Below are positions 45,957 to 56,495 of a stretch of 64,000 nt of DNA, one piece after another (position 1 is the first letter of the stretch; every line of letters starts with the position of its first letter). Origin of the DNA: Flavobacterium hydrocarbonoxydans. GTDB taxonomy: Bacteria; Bacteroidota; Bacteroidia; Flavobacteriales; Flavobacteriaceae. The stretch spans positions 248,001-312,000 of the forward strand of contig NZ_WSTB01000003.1 of NCBI RefSeq assembly GCF_009789235.1, given 5' to 3'. The notes under the pieces were generated by a model that was not told the DNA's origin, searched no databases, and worked only from the letters and a program-made list of their open reading frames with translations. Position numbers and translations under genes: made by a program.

Positions 45957-48900
45957 TTAAAATGCTAAATTAAGACCCATCAAAACTGTTGGCTGAACCG
46001 GATAATTCCATCCTCCAAATCCAGCACCTTTCACTCTGTCGCCATTATTAGGATCACCTCCACCAACTTCTGGCTCAACACCTGAATAGTTGGTTAAAGT
46101 CCATAAATTTTGTCCTGATAAAGACAATCTGAGTTTCTCAAATCCAAATTTGTTATAAAAAGAATACCCTAACTGAATGTTTTTCATACGAAGGAACGAA
46201 CCGTCCTCAACATAAAGAGATGAGAATTTTGTAAAGTTTTCGTTGTTATCGTCTTTAGACAAACGCGGAACCGAATTAGAAGTTCCTTCTCCGTGCCATG
46301 CCATTTGATCCAGTCCGCTTACTTTATTGGTTAAACTGGCACCATTGTATAAGTCGGATATGTTTTGGTTTACAATTTCATTTCCAATACTGGAATAAAA
46401 GTTAACCAGTAAGTCCAGGTTTTTGTAAGCAAAATTCAAATTAAGACCCACATTATAATCTGCCCATGGCGAACCAATTTTAGTTCTGTCTTTGTCATCT
46501 AATTTTCCGTCACCGTTTACATCTTTAAAACGGATATCACCCGCTTTTGCATAAGGCTGTAATTTGTTTCCGTGCTCGTCTGTATGCGAATTCAGTTCTG
46601 TTTGATTTTGGAACAAACCATCGGCAACATATCCATAAAAATATCCTGGTTCCTCGTCTTTAACCGTCAGGGTTCTGTTGCTGGATCCGTACAGTTTTTC
46701 ATCTTCAGAAGATAACGAAACCATTTTTATGTTTACTGTTGTAAAAGTAAGATCAGCACCATACGAGAAATCGCCTTTTTTGTCTTTATACGAAATTAAT
46801 AAGTCAACACCATTAGACCTCATTGAACCAACATTGGTCCAGATGGTTGAATAAGCCGGAAAACCGCTATAGGTAGCAAATTGTTTCAGGAATAACATGT
46901 CTTTTGTTTCTTTTTCATAATATTCAATCGAACCAGAAAGTTTGTTTTTCCATAAGCCAAAATCAATCCCGAAGTTGATATCTTCAACCGTTTCCCACTT
47001 AATATCTTTATTCGCCATCGTTGATGGAAAAGCCGTATCTACGATATCCACTCCGATTGGGTAAAATCCCTGCCCGATATTCGACTGATAAACCGCATTT
47101 GGAAGATTTTGATTTCCTACTCTACCCCAACCTGCTCTAAAACGAAGGTCACTGATGACCGATTTTGTACTTTCCATAAACCCTTCATTTGAAATTCTCC
47201 AGGAACCCGATACTGATGGGAAATTAGCCCATTTATTATTGGCCATAAACTTCGAAGAACCATCACGTCTGAATGTACCCGTCAGGTAATATTTATTATC
47301 ATAATTGTACGAAAGACGAGAAATATAAGACATCAGAGAATTAGACCAGCTGTTTCCGCCGCTATTACGGTTCTTGGTCGCAGCATTCAACTCTCTCATA
47401 GAATCAGAATTGTTTGGAACCCCTTCGCCATAACCCCAAACATCAGAGCCGTTGTATTCTTCCATAGTTGCCCCCACCATCAGAGATGTATTGTGTTTTT
47501 CAGCAAATGACTTAGAATAAGTGGCTGTAGTCTGCCAGGTCCAGTCCACATTTGTAGTGGCTCTTCTTTCGATACTGTTGATTTCGGCTTTTTCGTGTGC
47601 CGCATCAATGACAAAATCAGGGCTGAATTTACTCCATACTCTATCACCTACTTCGATAGACCCCTGCGTACGGAATACCAACCCTTTAACAGGGATGTAT
47701 TGCAAATAACCATTCGTATTCAGGTTGTACTGATCTGTATAATCATCGAATCGTGCCACAGCAGCCACCGGATTCCACACATACGATGGTGAACGTGCAT
47801 AAATGCTGTATTCGTTTTCAGTTCCGTTTAATTGATCAGCCGGTTTGTAAATAGGTGTAATAGGATCTATTTTATCAAAATCGGCCCAGTTTCCAGGAGC
47901 ACCCCAGGTTTCATAACGAGGGTTTAAAGTAACACCAGCTGAGAATTTATCAGAAAACTTAAAATCATTCGCGATTCTCATCGTAATTCTTTCCCATCCT
48001 CCAATACCATAAAACGAGTCAGAATTGTAATAGTTAAGACTTACGGCAAACGTATGTTTTTCTGAACCTCCGGAAATTCCTAATGAAGCATTTTGTATCG
48101 TTGCGCTTTGTTTAATTCCTGCTCTCCACCAATCGGTAGTTTTTCCTCGGTATTGCTCTGGATTAGGCAAATATTCGGTATAACCGGAATTCGTGTAAGC
48201 CTTATTCATAATCGTGGCATAGCTTTCGGCATCAGCCATATTATAAGGATTATTCATTACCTGAATCCCTGTACTTAAATCAAAAGTGAATCTTGTTTTG
48301 CCTACTTTTCCTTTTTTGGTTGTAATAAGGATAACTCCATTCGAAGCACGTGAACCGTAAATAGCACTTGCAGAAGCATCTTTAAGAACATCCATAGATT
48401 CGATTTCGTTGGTACTTAAAAAGTTGATACTGGTACCCATCGGAATACCATCTACTACATAAAGAGGATCCGTATCCAGATTGACTGTAGAAATACCACG
48501 AATCAATACTCTTGGCTGAGCTCCAGGCCCTCCGGCTCCAGTTACCTGAACTCCGGCCACTTTACCCTGCAAAGATTCGGTTACGTTACCTACCGTCATG
48601 GTTTGCAGTTCTTTTCCTTTTACTGAAGCTATAGAACTCGTTACGTCGCTCTTTTTAACGGTTGCGTAACCTACTACCACTACTTCGTCTAAAGTTTGAT
48701 TGGCTTCCTGCAAAACAATATTTAATGTGGTTTGTCCGTCAACTTTTACCGTTTTATTGGTAAAACCAATGAAGGAAAATTCGATTTGTGACTCTTTATT
48801 GGGTACTGTTATCGAAAAATTTCCGTCGAAATCTGTTGCTGTAGAAACTGTTGTTCCTTTTACAATTACGTTTACTCCGGGAATTGGCACAGCGCCTTTA

Positions 48901-48989
48901 TCCTTAACAGTTCCTTTTACTGTTAGCTGCCCAAATGTTGCAACGGTGCACAACATGGCAATACATAACCATATAAATCTATATTTCAT
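45957..48989 (-). CDS. SusC/RagA-family TonB-linked outer membrane protein
   Basis: 1010 residues. Signal peptide to about 20; carboxypeptidase-like domain (about 22-97, VKGTVKDKGAVPIPGVNVIV); TonB box-like EVVVVGYATVKK (about 101-112); plug with the SusC motif ASAIYGSRASNGVILITTKK (about 205-224); beta-barrel to the end. It imports oligosaccharides with TonB energy and pairs with the SusD protein encoded next. Preceded by a glycan-binding lipoprotein gene 46 bases upstream. Confidence 0.96.
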   Translation of the reverse strand: MKYRFIWLCIAMLCTVATFGQLTVKGTVKDKGAVPIPGVNVIVKGTTVSTATDFDGNFSITVPNKESQIEFSFIGFTNKTVKVDGQTTLNIVLQEANQTLDEVVVVGYATVKKSDVTSSIASVKGKELQTMTVGNVTESLQGKVAGVQVTGAGGPGAQPRVLIRGISTVNLDTDPLYVVDGIPMGTSINFLSTNEIESMDVLKDASASAIYGSRASNGVILITTKKGKVGKTRFTFDLSTGIQVMNNPYNMADAESYATIMNKAYTNSGYTEYLPNPEQYRGKTTDWWRAGIKQSATIQNASLGISGGSEKHTFAVSLNYYNSDSFYGIGGWERITMRIANDFKFSDKFSAGVTLNPRYETWGAPGNWADFDKIDPITPIYKPADQLNGTENEYSIYARSPSYVWNPVAAVARFDDYTDQYNLNTNGYLQYIPVKGLVFRTQGSIEVGDRVWSKFSPDFVIDAAHEKAEINSIERRATTNVDWTWQTTATYSKSFAEKHNTSLMVGATMEEYNGSDVWGYGEGVPNNSDSMRELNAATKNRNSGGNSWSNSLMSYISRLSYNYDNKYYLTGTFRRDGSSKFMANNKWANFPSVSGSWRISNEGFMESTKSVISDLRFRAGWGRVGNQNLPNAVYQSNIGQGFYPIGVDIVDTAFPSTMANKDIKWETVEDINFGIDFGLWKNKLSGSIEYYEKETKDMLFLKQFATYSGFPAYSTIWTNVGSMRSNGVDLLISYKDKKGDFSYGADLTFTTVNIKMVSLSSEDEKLYGSSNRTLTVKDEEPGYFYGYVADGLFQNQTELNSHTDEHGNKLQPYAKAGDIRFKDVNGDGKLDDKDRTKIGSPWADYNVGLNLNFAYKNLDLLVNFYSSIGNEIVNQNISDLYNGASLTNKVSGLDQMAWHGEGTSNSVPRLSKDDNNENFTKFSSLYVEDGSFLRMKNIQLGYSFYNKFGFEKLRLSLSGQNLWTLTNYSGVEPEVGGGDPNNGDRVKGAGFGGWNYPVQPTVLMGLNLAF

Positions 48990-49035
48990 TTTATGATGTT
49001 TTTTAATTAAATGTTATAACCAGCGCTACAACAAA

Positions 49036-50433
49036 CTATTTTTTTGTGATAAAGACTCTTTCTAATTCGGTATCCAGAATCACTTTATAAACTCCCGGAG
49101 CAGCTGGATATTTAGCATTGCCATTTTCTCCCGGTGACATTGTTCCGATACCGTTTTGAATTAATCTCCATGACGGGCTCCACCATTGGCCTGTAAAAGT
49201 GGCTTCCAAAGTTCCGGTAAGGGTGTATTCGCCCACTAACTGATACGGATTTTCAGGGTTATTGGCCAAATGCAATCCGGTTTGAACCCATGCTGTCCAG
49301 GTATCCCAATCCGCTCCCTGAATACCGCCTCCGCAAACACTTACAAAAGGTCTTCGCTGCGCTTCATCATCATGCCATAAACCATTTGCAATATCAGCCC
49401 AGACTTTGCTTGAAGGTGTATATTTTGCAACGCTATAACTTAATGTATTCGGGTTTATTTTTATAGTGTAATATCCTTTTGTAGGCAGAATAATTGGTGT
49501 AGAGGTTACATCATCAATTAAATTTCCTGAAGCATCCAATCCGAAACAATGTGGGGCAAAGTCTGATTCCTGACCTAAGAAATAAAGTTCTTTATTGTCT
49601 TTGTCTGCATAGTATTTAAACTCAAAATCCTGTCCGTTTTTGTCATGGAAATACATAGGAACCCCAACAGCATCTGTAGTAAGACTTGTTCCTTTTGGCT
49701 GATCGCATAAATAAATGGCCGGATATTCATTGGTAGCCACCACATTTATATTTAAAGTACCTGTATTAGGGATTGCAAATTTGTCTTTTGCTGTAATGGT
49801 CAATACATAATTCGCAGCCGTAACCGGTAATGTATAGGTTTTATTGAACGTATAAGATTGTGGTGCATCTGGCAACTGAACCATTTCATCAATGCCCAGA
49901 GCGGCACACTGAATCTGAATATAATCAATTCCGGAATCGTCATTTACGACAAAATTCACAGGCATTTCATTACTTGATGACAACAAAATAACAGCACCTT
50001 CTTTAGGAGTTATCATGCTTATTAAAGGCGCAGCAAATTCACCGTCCAAACGCAAATTAATTTCGTCTTCGATAGCGTTTTCAGAAACATCTGTTATGGT
50101 TAATTTTATTTTTAAAGCTTCAGATGTACCTCTGTCAGCAGGTACTTCAAAGAAATAACTTAAATCGTAAGCAGTTAGTAGCGGATCTGTACTGAATGTA
50201 ATGATTTTATCCAAAGACAATTCCGGTATCTGGATTCGTACCGATTTTAGTCCTAAATCATCTTCTAAAGCAGCTTTAATTTCAAATTTACGATTAGGCG
50301 CTCCGTAAATTTCTTTGGTTGCTATTGCAATTGTTGGGTCATCTGAACTTGGAAAATCAGATTCATCGTTTTGACATCCTGAAAAAAGGACAGCAAAGAG
50401 GGCAAGAAAAAATAAAAATACATTTTTTTTCAT
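49036..50433 (-). CDS. Surface glycan-binding lipoprotein (SusE/F-position protein)
   Basis: 465 residues with lipobox ALFAVLFSGCQND (lipid Cys20) and acidic residues after it, typical for surface export. Two Ig-like domains (about 30-130 and 135-235) precede a C-terminal part (about 240-465) rich in aromatic residues: TGQWWSPSWRLIQNG and KVWADIANGLWHDD look like a carbohydrate-binding face, and the end, GVYKVILDTELERVFI, is the usual last strand pair of SusE/SusF-like proteins. It is the first gene of the operon, upstream of SusC, whereas such genes more often follow SusD. No enzyme motif. Confidence 0.82.
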   Translation of the reverse strand: MKKNVFLFFLALFAVLFSGCQNDESDFPSSDDPTIAIATKEIYGAPNRKFEIKAALEDDLGLKSVRIQIPELSLDKIITFSTDPLLTAYDLSYFFEVPADRGTSEALKIKLTITDVSENAIEDEINLRLDGEFAAPLISMITPKEGAVILLSSSNEMPVNFVVNDDSGIDYIQIQCAALGIDEMVQLPDAPQSYTFNKTYTLPVTAANYVLTITAKDKFAIPNTGTLNINVVATNEYPAIYLCDQPKGTSLTTDAVGVPMYFHDKNGQDFEFKYYADKDNKELYFLGQESDFAPHCFGLDASGNLIDDVTSTPIILPTKGYYTIKINPNTLSYSVAKYTPSSKVWADIANGLWHDDEAQRRPFVSVCGGGIQGADWDTWTAWVQTGLHLANNPENPYQLVGEYTLTGTLEATFTGQWWSPSWRLIQNGIGTMSPGENGNAKYPAAPGVYKVILDTELERVFITKK

Positions 50434-51059
50434 TTCTTTAATTTTAAGGTTAGGTTAGTTAGTTTGATTGTTTTTAAGATAGTATCTAAAATAATTTAGA
50501 TTTGGTTACAGCGATAGTTAGTCATTATTGAACTGCAATACCGCTTTTCCTTTTGTGGTTATTTATCATGTTTTTCTTTTTTTTGGTTAGCTATTTTTTA
50601 TTTTGATTCTCAGCTGTAAATCCTTTTTAATTTTATTTAAACCCGCAGCGTATGAAAACTGCGGGTCTGATAAGTAATGTGTAAAACCAACTCTCACAAT
50701 TCTTCTGTTTAAGGAAACCACTCCTGCAAACAGATTCTAAAACTCATCAAAAAAATAAACACTTAATAATGATACTGTAACACCACTCAAATGTTATCAG
50801 ATATGCAAAGTAATGTCTAGTTTGAATTTTCAATGAGGGGTAAAATGGAAAAAAAAGGAGGTCAAATTTGCAATTACAGGTTATTTTAAGCTTAAAAATG
50901 AATACTATAAAAAAATAACATCTTTTTTTTACACATAACACAATTTCTATTTAACAGCATTATAAATCAATATATCGATGTAGCTCTTCAAAATCACCTT
51001 CTTTATTATTTAAAAAAAAGTGATTTTGAGAAAAATATACTGAATCAAATTGATTGTTT
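50434..51059. promoter_or_regulatory. Putative control region of the glycan operon
   Basis: 626 bases between the HTCS gene and the first PUL gene, both on the minus strand. It holds the HTCS terminator (50636-50667). The operon promoter and HTCS operator must lie here, but I could not place a TAnnTTTG box with confidence. Confidence 0.45.
50636..50667 (-). terminator. Terminator of the HTCS gene
   Basis: ACCCGCAG (50641-50648) pairs with CTGCGGGT (50659-50666); on the minus strand the stem is followed by TTTAAATAAAATT. GC-rich stem in an AT-rich region. Confidence 0.65.
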
Positions 51060-54000
51060 TTATTTAATAATATTCAGGTCGGCGTTAAAGGAACTTTTGT
51101 ATTTTTTGATGTACTCCGAAGGTGTCATACCAAATAATTTCACAAATTGCTGTCTGAAATATTTCGGGTCCTCAAATCCTACCTCTGCACTTGCCTGAGC
51201 AATATTCATTTCTTCGGTAAGCATGAGCATGGCCGCCCTTCTTATCCGAACCGAACGAATAAAAGCGTTTAAGGTCTGCCCGGATATGATTTTAATTTTG
51301 GTATAAAGTGTTCTGTGACTCATACCCATTTCCAGAGCAAAGTTTTTGATTGTAAAATCTCTTTTATGAATATTCGATTCGACAATAGCGATACACTTTT
51401 TCAGGATTTCCTGGTATTCTAAGGGAACTTTATGGGTGTTTTCTTTAAGTGTAATACTATCCAGAAAGTATTTACGCAAATTGCTTCGGTTTTTTAGCAG
51501 CGAATCTACACGGGCTACCAGAATGTCATCGTCAAATGGTTTCGTGATATAATCATCAGCCCCATCACTGATACCCTGAAGGTGCGTTTCCGGATTTTTG
51601 GATGCGGTTAATAAGATGACCGGAATATGCGACAGGCTGTTGTTTTCTTTTATTCTTCGGCACAATTCTATACCATCCATTCCTTCCATGGTAATATCAC
51701 TGATGACCAAATCCGGCAGGTGCTTTTTCGTTAGTTTTAAACCTTCTTCAGCATTTTCGGCGCTGTACACGATATAAGCATTCGAAAATAATTTAATCAA
51801 ATACCCTCGTATATCCGCATTATCATCAATTATCAACACACTGCGTTTCTCTGTCAGTAGTAATTTATTAAAATCATCCTCAGCAAGACTAGTACTGGAA
51901 AGCTGTAAATTCTCTTCGGAATCCTCAATTATAAGCTCATCAAACAATTGGCTTCTTTGCGGTACCGCGTTTGAAATTTCAATATCTTCAAAATGAGTAT
52001 TTCCTTTGAGAAAAGTGAGTTTAAAGATACTTCCTTCTCCAATTTCGCTCTCACAGCTTACGGTTCCTTTATGTTTATCGACAAAATATTTCACAATAAA
52101 AAGTCCGATTCCGAAACCCGTCCCTACTGAAGCTTTCGAATTGACTTGTTTGAATTTTTCAAAAATAAAATCGATATCACTCTTTTTGATTCCGGTACCG
52201 CTGTCTGATATTTCTAAGAGAATATCGTGCTCCGTTTCGGTTAGTTTAAGTGTGACTTCGCCTCCAACAGGGGTGTATTTGAAAGCATTCGACATTAAAT
52301 TGAATAACGAAATCTCGATTTTTTCATAATCTCCAATTATCTCAACATGGTGTGAGGGAATATCAAAATTGTACGTGATATTTTTTTCTTTTGCCTGACT
52401 CACAAAACACTGATAGACTTCATTGCAAAGACTGTTTACATTAATAGTTGACAGTCGCAGTATATCAGCGTCATTTTCAGCCTTGCGAAAAAGCAATAAC
52501 TGATCTACCAGACTCAGCAACCTTCTGGCATTACGGTGCGCAATGGCCAAATCACTGCCCGAAGAACCATTTTGTACACTTTCTTCCCGAACGGCTTTTT
52601 TTAACGGATTTATAATCAGCGAAAGCGGTGTACGGAACTCATGCGAAATATAGGTAAACATGGAAGATTGTTTCTCTGCAATTTCCTTTTCTTTCTTGCT
52701 TTCTAATTCGGCAATTTTTACTTTATATTTAAGCTGTTCCTTGTTTTTACTGTATTGAATATAAGCAAATATAGCCGCGATACCGCCTAACAAATACAAG
52801 GTATAAGCCCACCATGTTCTGTACCAGGGCGGCAAAACGACAATCGTAACCAGATCAACCTCTTTGTTCCAGCCTCCTTTAAAATTTGTTGTTTTTACTT
52901 TAAACACATATTTCCCTTCGGCTAATCTGGCGTAATTCGCTCTTCGGGCCTGCCCAACGTAATTCCATTGTTCATCCCAGCCTTCTAAATAATAAGCGTA
53001 GTTTATTTTATCCGCATTATTATAATCTACTGCCACAAATTCTAACGATAAAGTAGTCTGATCATAAGGCAGTCGGACTATTTTGATTTTACTGGCATCC
53101 CATTGTGCAATCAGTTCGTTTTTATTTTCTTCTATCGGAAGATTATTTACATAAAAATCCGTCAGCAATAAGTTATTATCCTGATTGAATCCTTTAATGG
53201 CTTCCGGAAAAAACAAATTGAACCCATTTATTCCACCAAAAAGAAATTCCCCTGAAGCTAATTCGACACCCGCATTAAAACTAAACTGATTACTTTGCAA
53301 ACCATCATTTACCGAGAAATTACGGAAGGTTTTGCGCTTTTTATCAAAACGACAAATACCATTATAGGTACTCATCCATAAATTTCCCTCTTTGTCTTCC
53401 AGTAATCTTAAAATGGTATTGGATGGTAAGCCGTCATCTGTCGTAAGCCTTTTGAATTTATTGGTTTTACGATCCAACAACAACAAACCTCCCTCCTGAG
53501 TCCCCAACCAAAGTGTTTTATCCTTATCCTCATGAATACACCTAACAGGATTTCCGATATTTATTTTATTGATTTTTTTACCTTCTTTTTCTATAGAATA
53601 CAACGCATTATAGTTACCTCCCCATAATTTCCCGTCACTTGTTTCGGTAAGACACTGTAAGTTACTGATTGATTTATCAAAAAGAGTAAAGCTGTTTTTT
53701 GCTCTGTTAAAAACATACAAGGTTCCTTCGTTTGTAGCACTGGCCCAAATGTTGTTTTTAGAATCTCTGTAAACAAACCATATATTCTTTTCGACTTGTT
53801 TCGTAAACGGATTATAACACGAAAAATAACGTATTGTATTGTTTTGAGGATCAATACGATTAACACCACCAGCCCAGGTAGAAAGCCAGATTTCGTTATT
53901 TGTATCCCGTACAATACTGGTAATAAAGTTACTGGTAAGTTTTTTACCGGCAGTACCTGTATTACCATAAGTTGTATAAGTATTGTTTTTTCTGTCCCAA

Positions 54001-55130
54001 TATTTTAAGCCAGCACCATCAGTACCGACCCATACATTTTTCTTTTCGTCTTCGCAAAAAGACAGAATAAAATTTTCTGCAGGATCATTATCTTTTGCCT
54101 GGTATTTAATGTTTTTAAAGTATTTTGGCGTATTGCTAAGCATACTAATTCCGCCACGCAAAGTTCCAATCCATTTATTGCCTGATACGTCTTCGTATAA
54201 ACTCATAATCGAGTTACTTTTGACCAATTGTTTTTCTTTTGCAAAAGTATAAGGAATGGCTGTTTTGGTGTTTTCGGAAATTTTGTAAATACCACAACCA
54301 TCCGTTGTTAGCCAGATTTCGTTTTTATTATCAATCAAAATATCCGTAACACTGCATTTGTTTATAAAATAATTAGCAGACAGCAGATTTGTTTTAGGAT
54401 TAAACAAATAAACCCCTTCATCAGTTCCAAGCCAAACATTACCATTATTAGAAAGCGCCATACATTTTACCGCCATAAACAAGGGATAAATCAGTTTTAG
54501 GCTTTTCGTCCTGTAGCTATAACTGCATAAACCAATATTTCTGACATATACCCAACAGCGGGCATTTTTAGCATCTTCCTGCAAAACGGAAGCATCATAA
54601 TTAGTAATAGTAACCAGATTGCTTTTTGATTGTAATACTATATGCTTCCCAACAAAAGAACCATTTTCAAAAATCAACAAGCCTGAATTTTGCGAAGCTA
54701 CTATTACCAGACTATCCGAAACCGACTTAATTTGATGGATAATATCCTTTAATACCTTAGGCTTGCGATTCGGAACAGAGACATACGCTACACTATGGAA
54801 TGCAGCAGTAGTTTTATCATAAATACATACCCCTTTTGTACCTCCTATCCAGATATTGTTTTTAGCATCGCCCTCAATATTATATATGGTATTAAAAGCC
54901 AGGGATTTTTTATCATTAATACGGTTACGAAATACTTTAAAACTATACCCGTCGTATCTATTTAAACCATCATAAGTACCAAACCACATATAACCATCGC
55001 GGTCCTGAAAAATTGTTGTCACCGAATTATTCGACAATCCGTTAGAGATATCAAGAAACTTTACAGGATATTCCTGTGAATAACCCGAAAGAAAAATAAA
55101 TAATAAGAAATTCTGTATGTAAAATTTCAA
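51060..55130 (-). CDS. Hybrid two-component system sensor/regulator (HTCS) of the PUL
   Basis: 1356 residues if started at the TTG at 55130, which opens a signal peptide (KFYIQNFLLFIFLSGYSQ); the frame has no suitable ATG, and another TTG at 55181 would add 17 residues. Order: propeller repeats (about 20-660), Y_Y_Y domain (about 680-750), membrane helix (about 772-793, LYLLGGIAAIFAYIQY), kinase with H830 (YISHEFRTPL), ATPase boxes (NLMSNAFKYT, GTGFGIGLFIVK), receiver with D1145 (ISDITMEGMDG) and AraC-type DNA-binding domain. It should sense the glycan breakdown product and activate the operon from 50433 leftwards. Confidence 0.94.
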   Translation of the reverse strand: MKFYIQNFLLFIFLSGYSQEYPVKFLDISNGLSNNSVTTIFQDRDGYMWFGTYDGLNRYDGYSFKVFRNRINDKKSLAFNTIYNIEGDAKNNIWIGGTKGVCIYDKTTAAFHSVAYVSVPNRKPKVLKDIIHQIKSVSDSLVIVASQNSGLLIFENGSFVGKHIVLQSKSNLVTITNYDASVLQEDAKNARCWVYVRNIGLCSYSYRTKSLKLIYPLFMAVKCMALSNNGNVWLGTDEGVYLFNPKTNLLSANYFINKCSVTDILIDNKNEIWLTTDGCGIYKISENTKTAIPYTFAKEKQLVKSNSIMSLYEDVSGNKWIGTLRGGISMLSNTPKYFKNIKYQAKDNDPAENFILSFCEDEKKNVWVGTDGAGLKYWDRKNNTYTTYGNTGTAGKKLTSNFITSIVRDTNNEIWLSTWAGGVNRIDPQNNTIRYFSCYNPFTKQVEKNIWFVYRDSKNNIWASATNEGTLYVFNRAKNSFTLFDKSISNLQCLTETSDGKLWGGNYNALYSIEKEGKKINKINIGNPVRCIHEDKDKTLWLGTQEGGLLLLDRKTNKFKRLTTDDGLPSNTILRLLEDKEGNLWMSTYNGICRFDKKRKTFRNFSVNDGLQSNQFSFNAGVELASGEFLFGGINGFNLFFPEAIKGFNQDNNLLLTDFYVNNLPIEENKNELIAQWDASKIKIVRLPYDQTTLSLEFVAVDYNNADKINYAYYLEGWDEQWNYVGQARRANYARLAEGKYVFKVKTTNFKGGWNKEVDLVTIVVLPPWYRTWWAYTLYLLGGIAAIFAYIQYSKNKEQLKYKVKIAELESKKEKEIAEKQSSMFTYISHEFRTPLSLIINPLKKAVREESVQNGSSGSDLAIAHRNARRLLSLVDQLLLFRKAENDADILRLSTINVNSLCNEVYQCFVSQAKEKNITYNFDIPSHHVEIIGDYEKIEISLFNLMSNAFKYTPVGGEVTLKLTETEHDILLEISDSGTGIKKSDIDFIFEKFKQVNSKASVGTGFGIGLFIVKYFVDKHKGTVSCESEIGEGSIFKLTFLKGNTHFEDIEISNAVPQRSQLFDELIIEDSEENLQLSSTSLAEDDFNKLLLTEKRSVLIIDDNADIRGYLIKLFSNAYIVYSAENAEEGLKLTKKHLPDLVISDITMEGMDGIELCRRIKENNSLSHIPVILLTASKNPETHLQGISDGADDYITKPFDDDILVARVDSLLKNRSNLRKYFLDSITLKENTHKVPLEYQEILKKCIAIVESNIHKRDFTIKNFALEMGMSHRTLYTKIKIISGQTLNAFIRSVRIRRAAMLMLTEEMNIAQASAEVGFEDPKYFRQQFVKLFGMTPSEYIKKYKSSFNADLNIIK

Positions 55131-55181
55131 GGCAAAAATATTTAGAGGATTAGAACCTTTTGTTGTGTGTAAAAAGTACAA

Positions 55182-55862
55182 TTATAAACTAAATTTGAAT
55201 ATAATTAAAACAATTGTGGTTGTTAAAAATACAATTAACAATTTCCTACAATTCCTACCTTCTTCTTCTTATTTACTGAGAAACATTTTCTGCAACTACA
55301 ATTTTATCAGCACTTTAAAAATAATATTAATTATAAAACAGGTATTTATACTTAGCATAATGTTTCCTAAATTTTAAATATTTGTAATACATTAAATTTC
55401 AACAAACGTTTTTTTTAACAAACAAAAACTTCTAAAAACAAAAATCATCCATTTTACTAAAGCCTTTCCGATTTGGAACTGATAAAAAAATTAAAAGTCT
55501 GAACTTCTTTTTTATATTTTATTTAACATTTGTTTATTAATTAATTTTAAATAAAATTCAATAAAAGAAAGAAAAAACACTCAAATATGGTATAATAATT
55601 AAATACAGGGTAAAAATCAAAGTTAATTCCTAAATAAATACAACAAAAGAGTATTTTATCCGATTTATTTTTCGTTTTATCGATTTATTTTGTAATATTG
55701 ATTCAACAAAAATAACAAAAAACGAAACTCTATAATAAATATATAACACATTAAACAATACAAAATAGATTTATTTTTATTATAAAACATCATTTTTTTA
55801 TTTTTATCTAAATAATTAACAATTGTTAATCATTTTAACACAGTTTAAAATAATTTAAAATT
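55182..55862. other. AT-rich divergent intergenic region
   Basis: 681 bases with extremely low GC between the HTCS and the split-sensor operon. Only one structure stands out, a perfect palindrome at 55815-55830. Short open frames here are low-complexity and not credible as genes. Confidence 0.5.
55815..55830. promoter_or_regulatory. Perfect 16-bp palindrome ahead of the sensor operon
   Basis: ATTAACAATTGTTAAT is a perfect palindrome 33 bases before the ATG at 55863. Size and symmetry suit a dimeric repressor or activator, but in such AT-rich DNA chance cannot be excluded. Confidence 0.35.
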
Positions 55863-56465
55863 ATGAAGAAAAAACTACTACTTTGTTTATGGATTTCTTT
55901 GCTCTTTTTTGCTATTTCCTATTTGTTTTGGCAAAACGAATATAAATACACCCTCCCGACTCCGGTTCCAAAAGATTATCAAGCTGTTGCAATGGGAACT
56001 CCTTTAGATTTAGGAAAAATTTACACCATTAAAGACAAACCGGTTTTCATTCATTTTTTTAATCCCGATTGTCCATGTTCGCGGTTTAATATTCCTCATG
56101 TAAATGATTTAATCCGAAAATATGGTGATAAAATAAGTTTTAAAGTAGTCGTTATTAATAAAGACAAAGACTTTACAGAAGCCGAAATTCAGGATAAATT
56201 CGACGCTAAAATTCCTGTATTCTTCGATGAGAGTATTGCTGAAAAATGTGGCGTTTTCTCTACTCCGCAAGCCGTTTTGATTGACGGCTCACAAAAATTA
56301 TACTTTAGAGGCAACTACAATAAAACAAGATACTGCACCAATCCTGACAGCAATTATGCTGAAATGGCAATAGATTCTTTACTTAGTAAAAACCACAACA
56401 AACCCTTATTTGATGCTTTGGCCTTGCAGGCATACGGATGTTCTTTACCAAAATGTACTAAATAA
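55863..56465 (+). CDS. Membrane-anchored thioredoxin-fold protein
   Basis: 200 residues. N-terminal membrane anchor (about 5-23), then a thioredoxin-like domain with VFIHFFNPDCPCSRFN: the active site reads C70-P-C72, a CxC pair rather than CxxC. Cis-Pro region FSTPQAVLIDG is present. More Cys follow at YCTNPDSN and in the C-terminal GCSLPKC. Such proteins face the periplasm and act in thiol or redox chemistry. It leads an operon with sensor-like genes, which suggests a redox link, but that is inference. Confidence 0.8.
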   Translation: MKKKLLLCLWISLLFFAISYLFWQNEYKYTLPTPVPKDYQAVAMGTPLDLGKIYTIKDKPVFIHFFNPDCPCSRFNIPHVNDLIRKYGDKISFKVVVINKDKDFTEAEIQDKFDAKIPVFFDESIAEKCGVFSTPQAVLIDGSQKLYFRGNYNKTRYCTNPDSNYAEMAIDSLLSKNHNKPLFDALALQAYGCSLPKCTK

Positions 56466-56495
56466 AACCAAAAACCTAACCAAAACCTACCTATT

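Noticed and set aside
50747..50941. Minus-strand 64-residue open frame upstream of the glycan operon
   Set aside because: Composition (Phe/Ile/Cys/Lys runs) is that of random AT-rich DNA, and it lies in the control region.
55165..55377. Plus-strand 70-residue open frame in the AT-rich region after the HTCS start
   Set aside because: Low-complexity Ile/Asn/Lys composition from AT-rich DNA, overlaps the HTCS start antisense, no conserved pattern.
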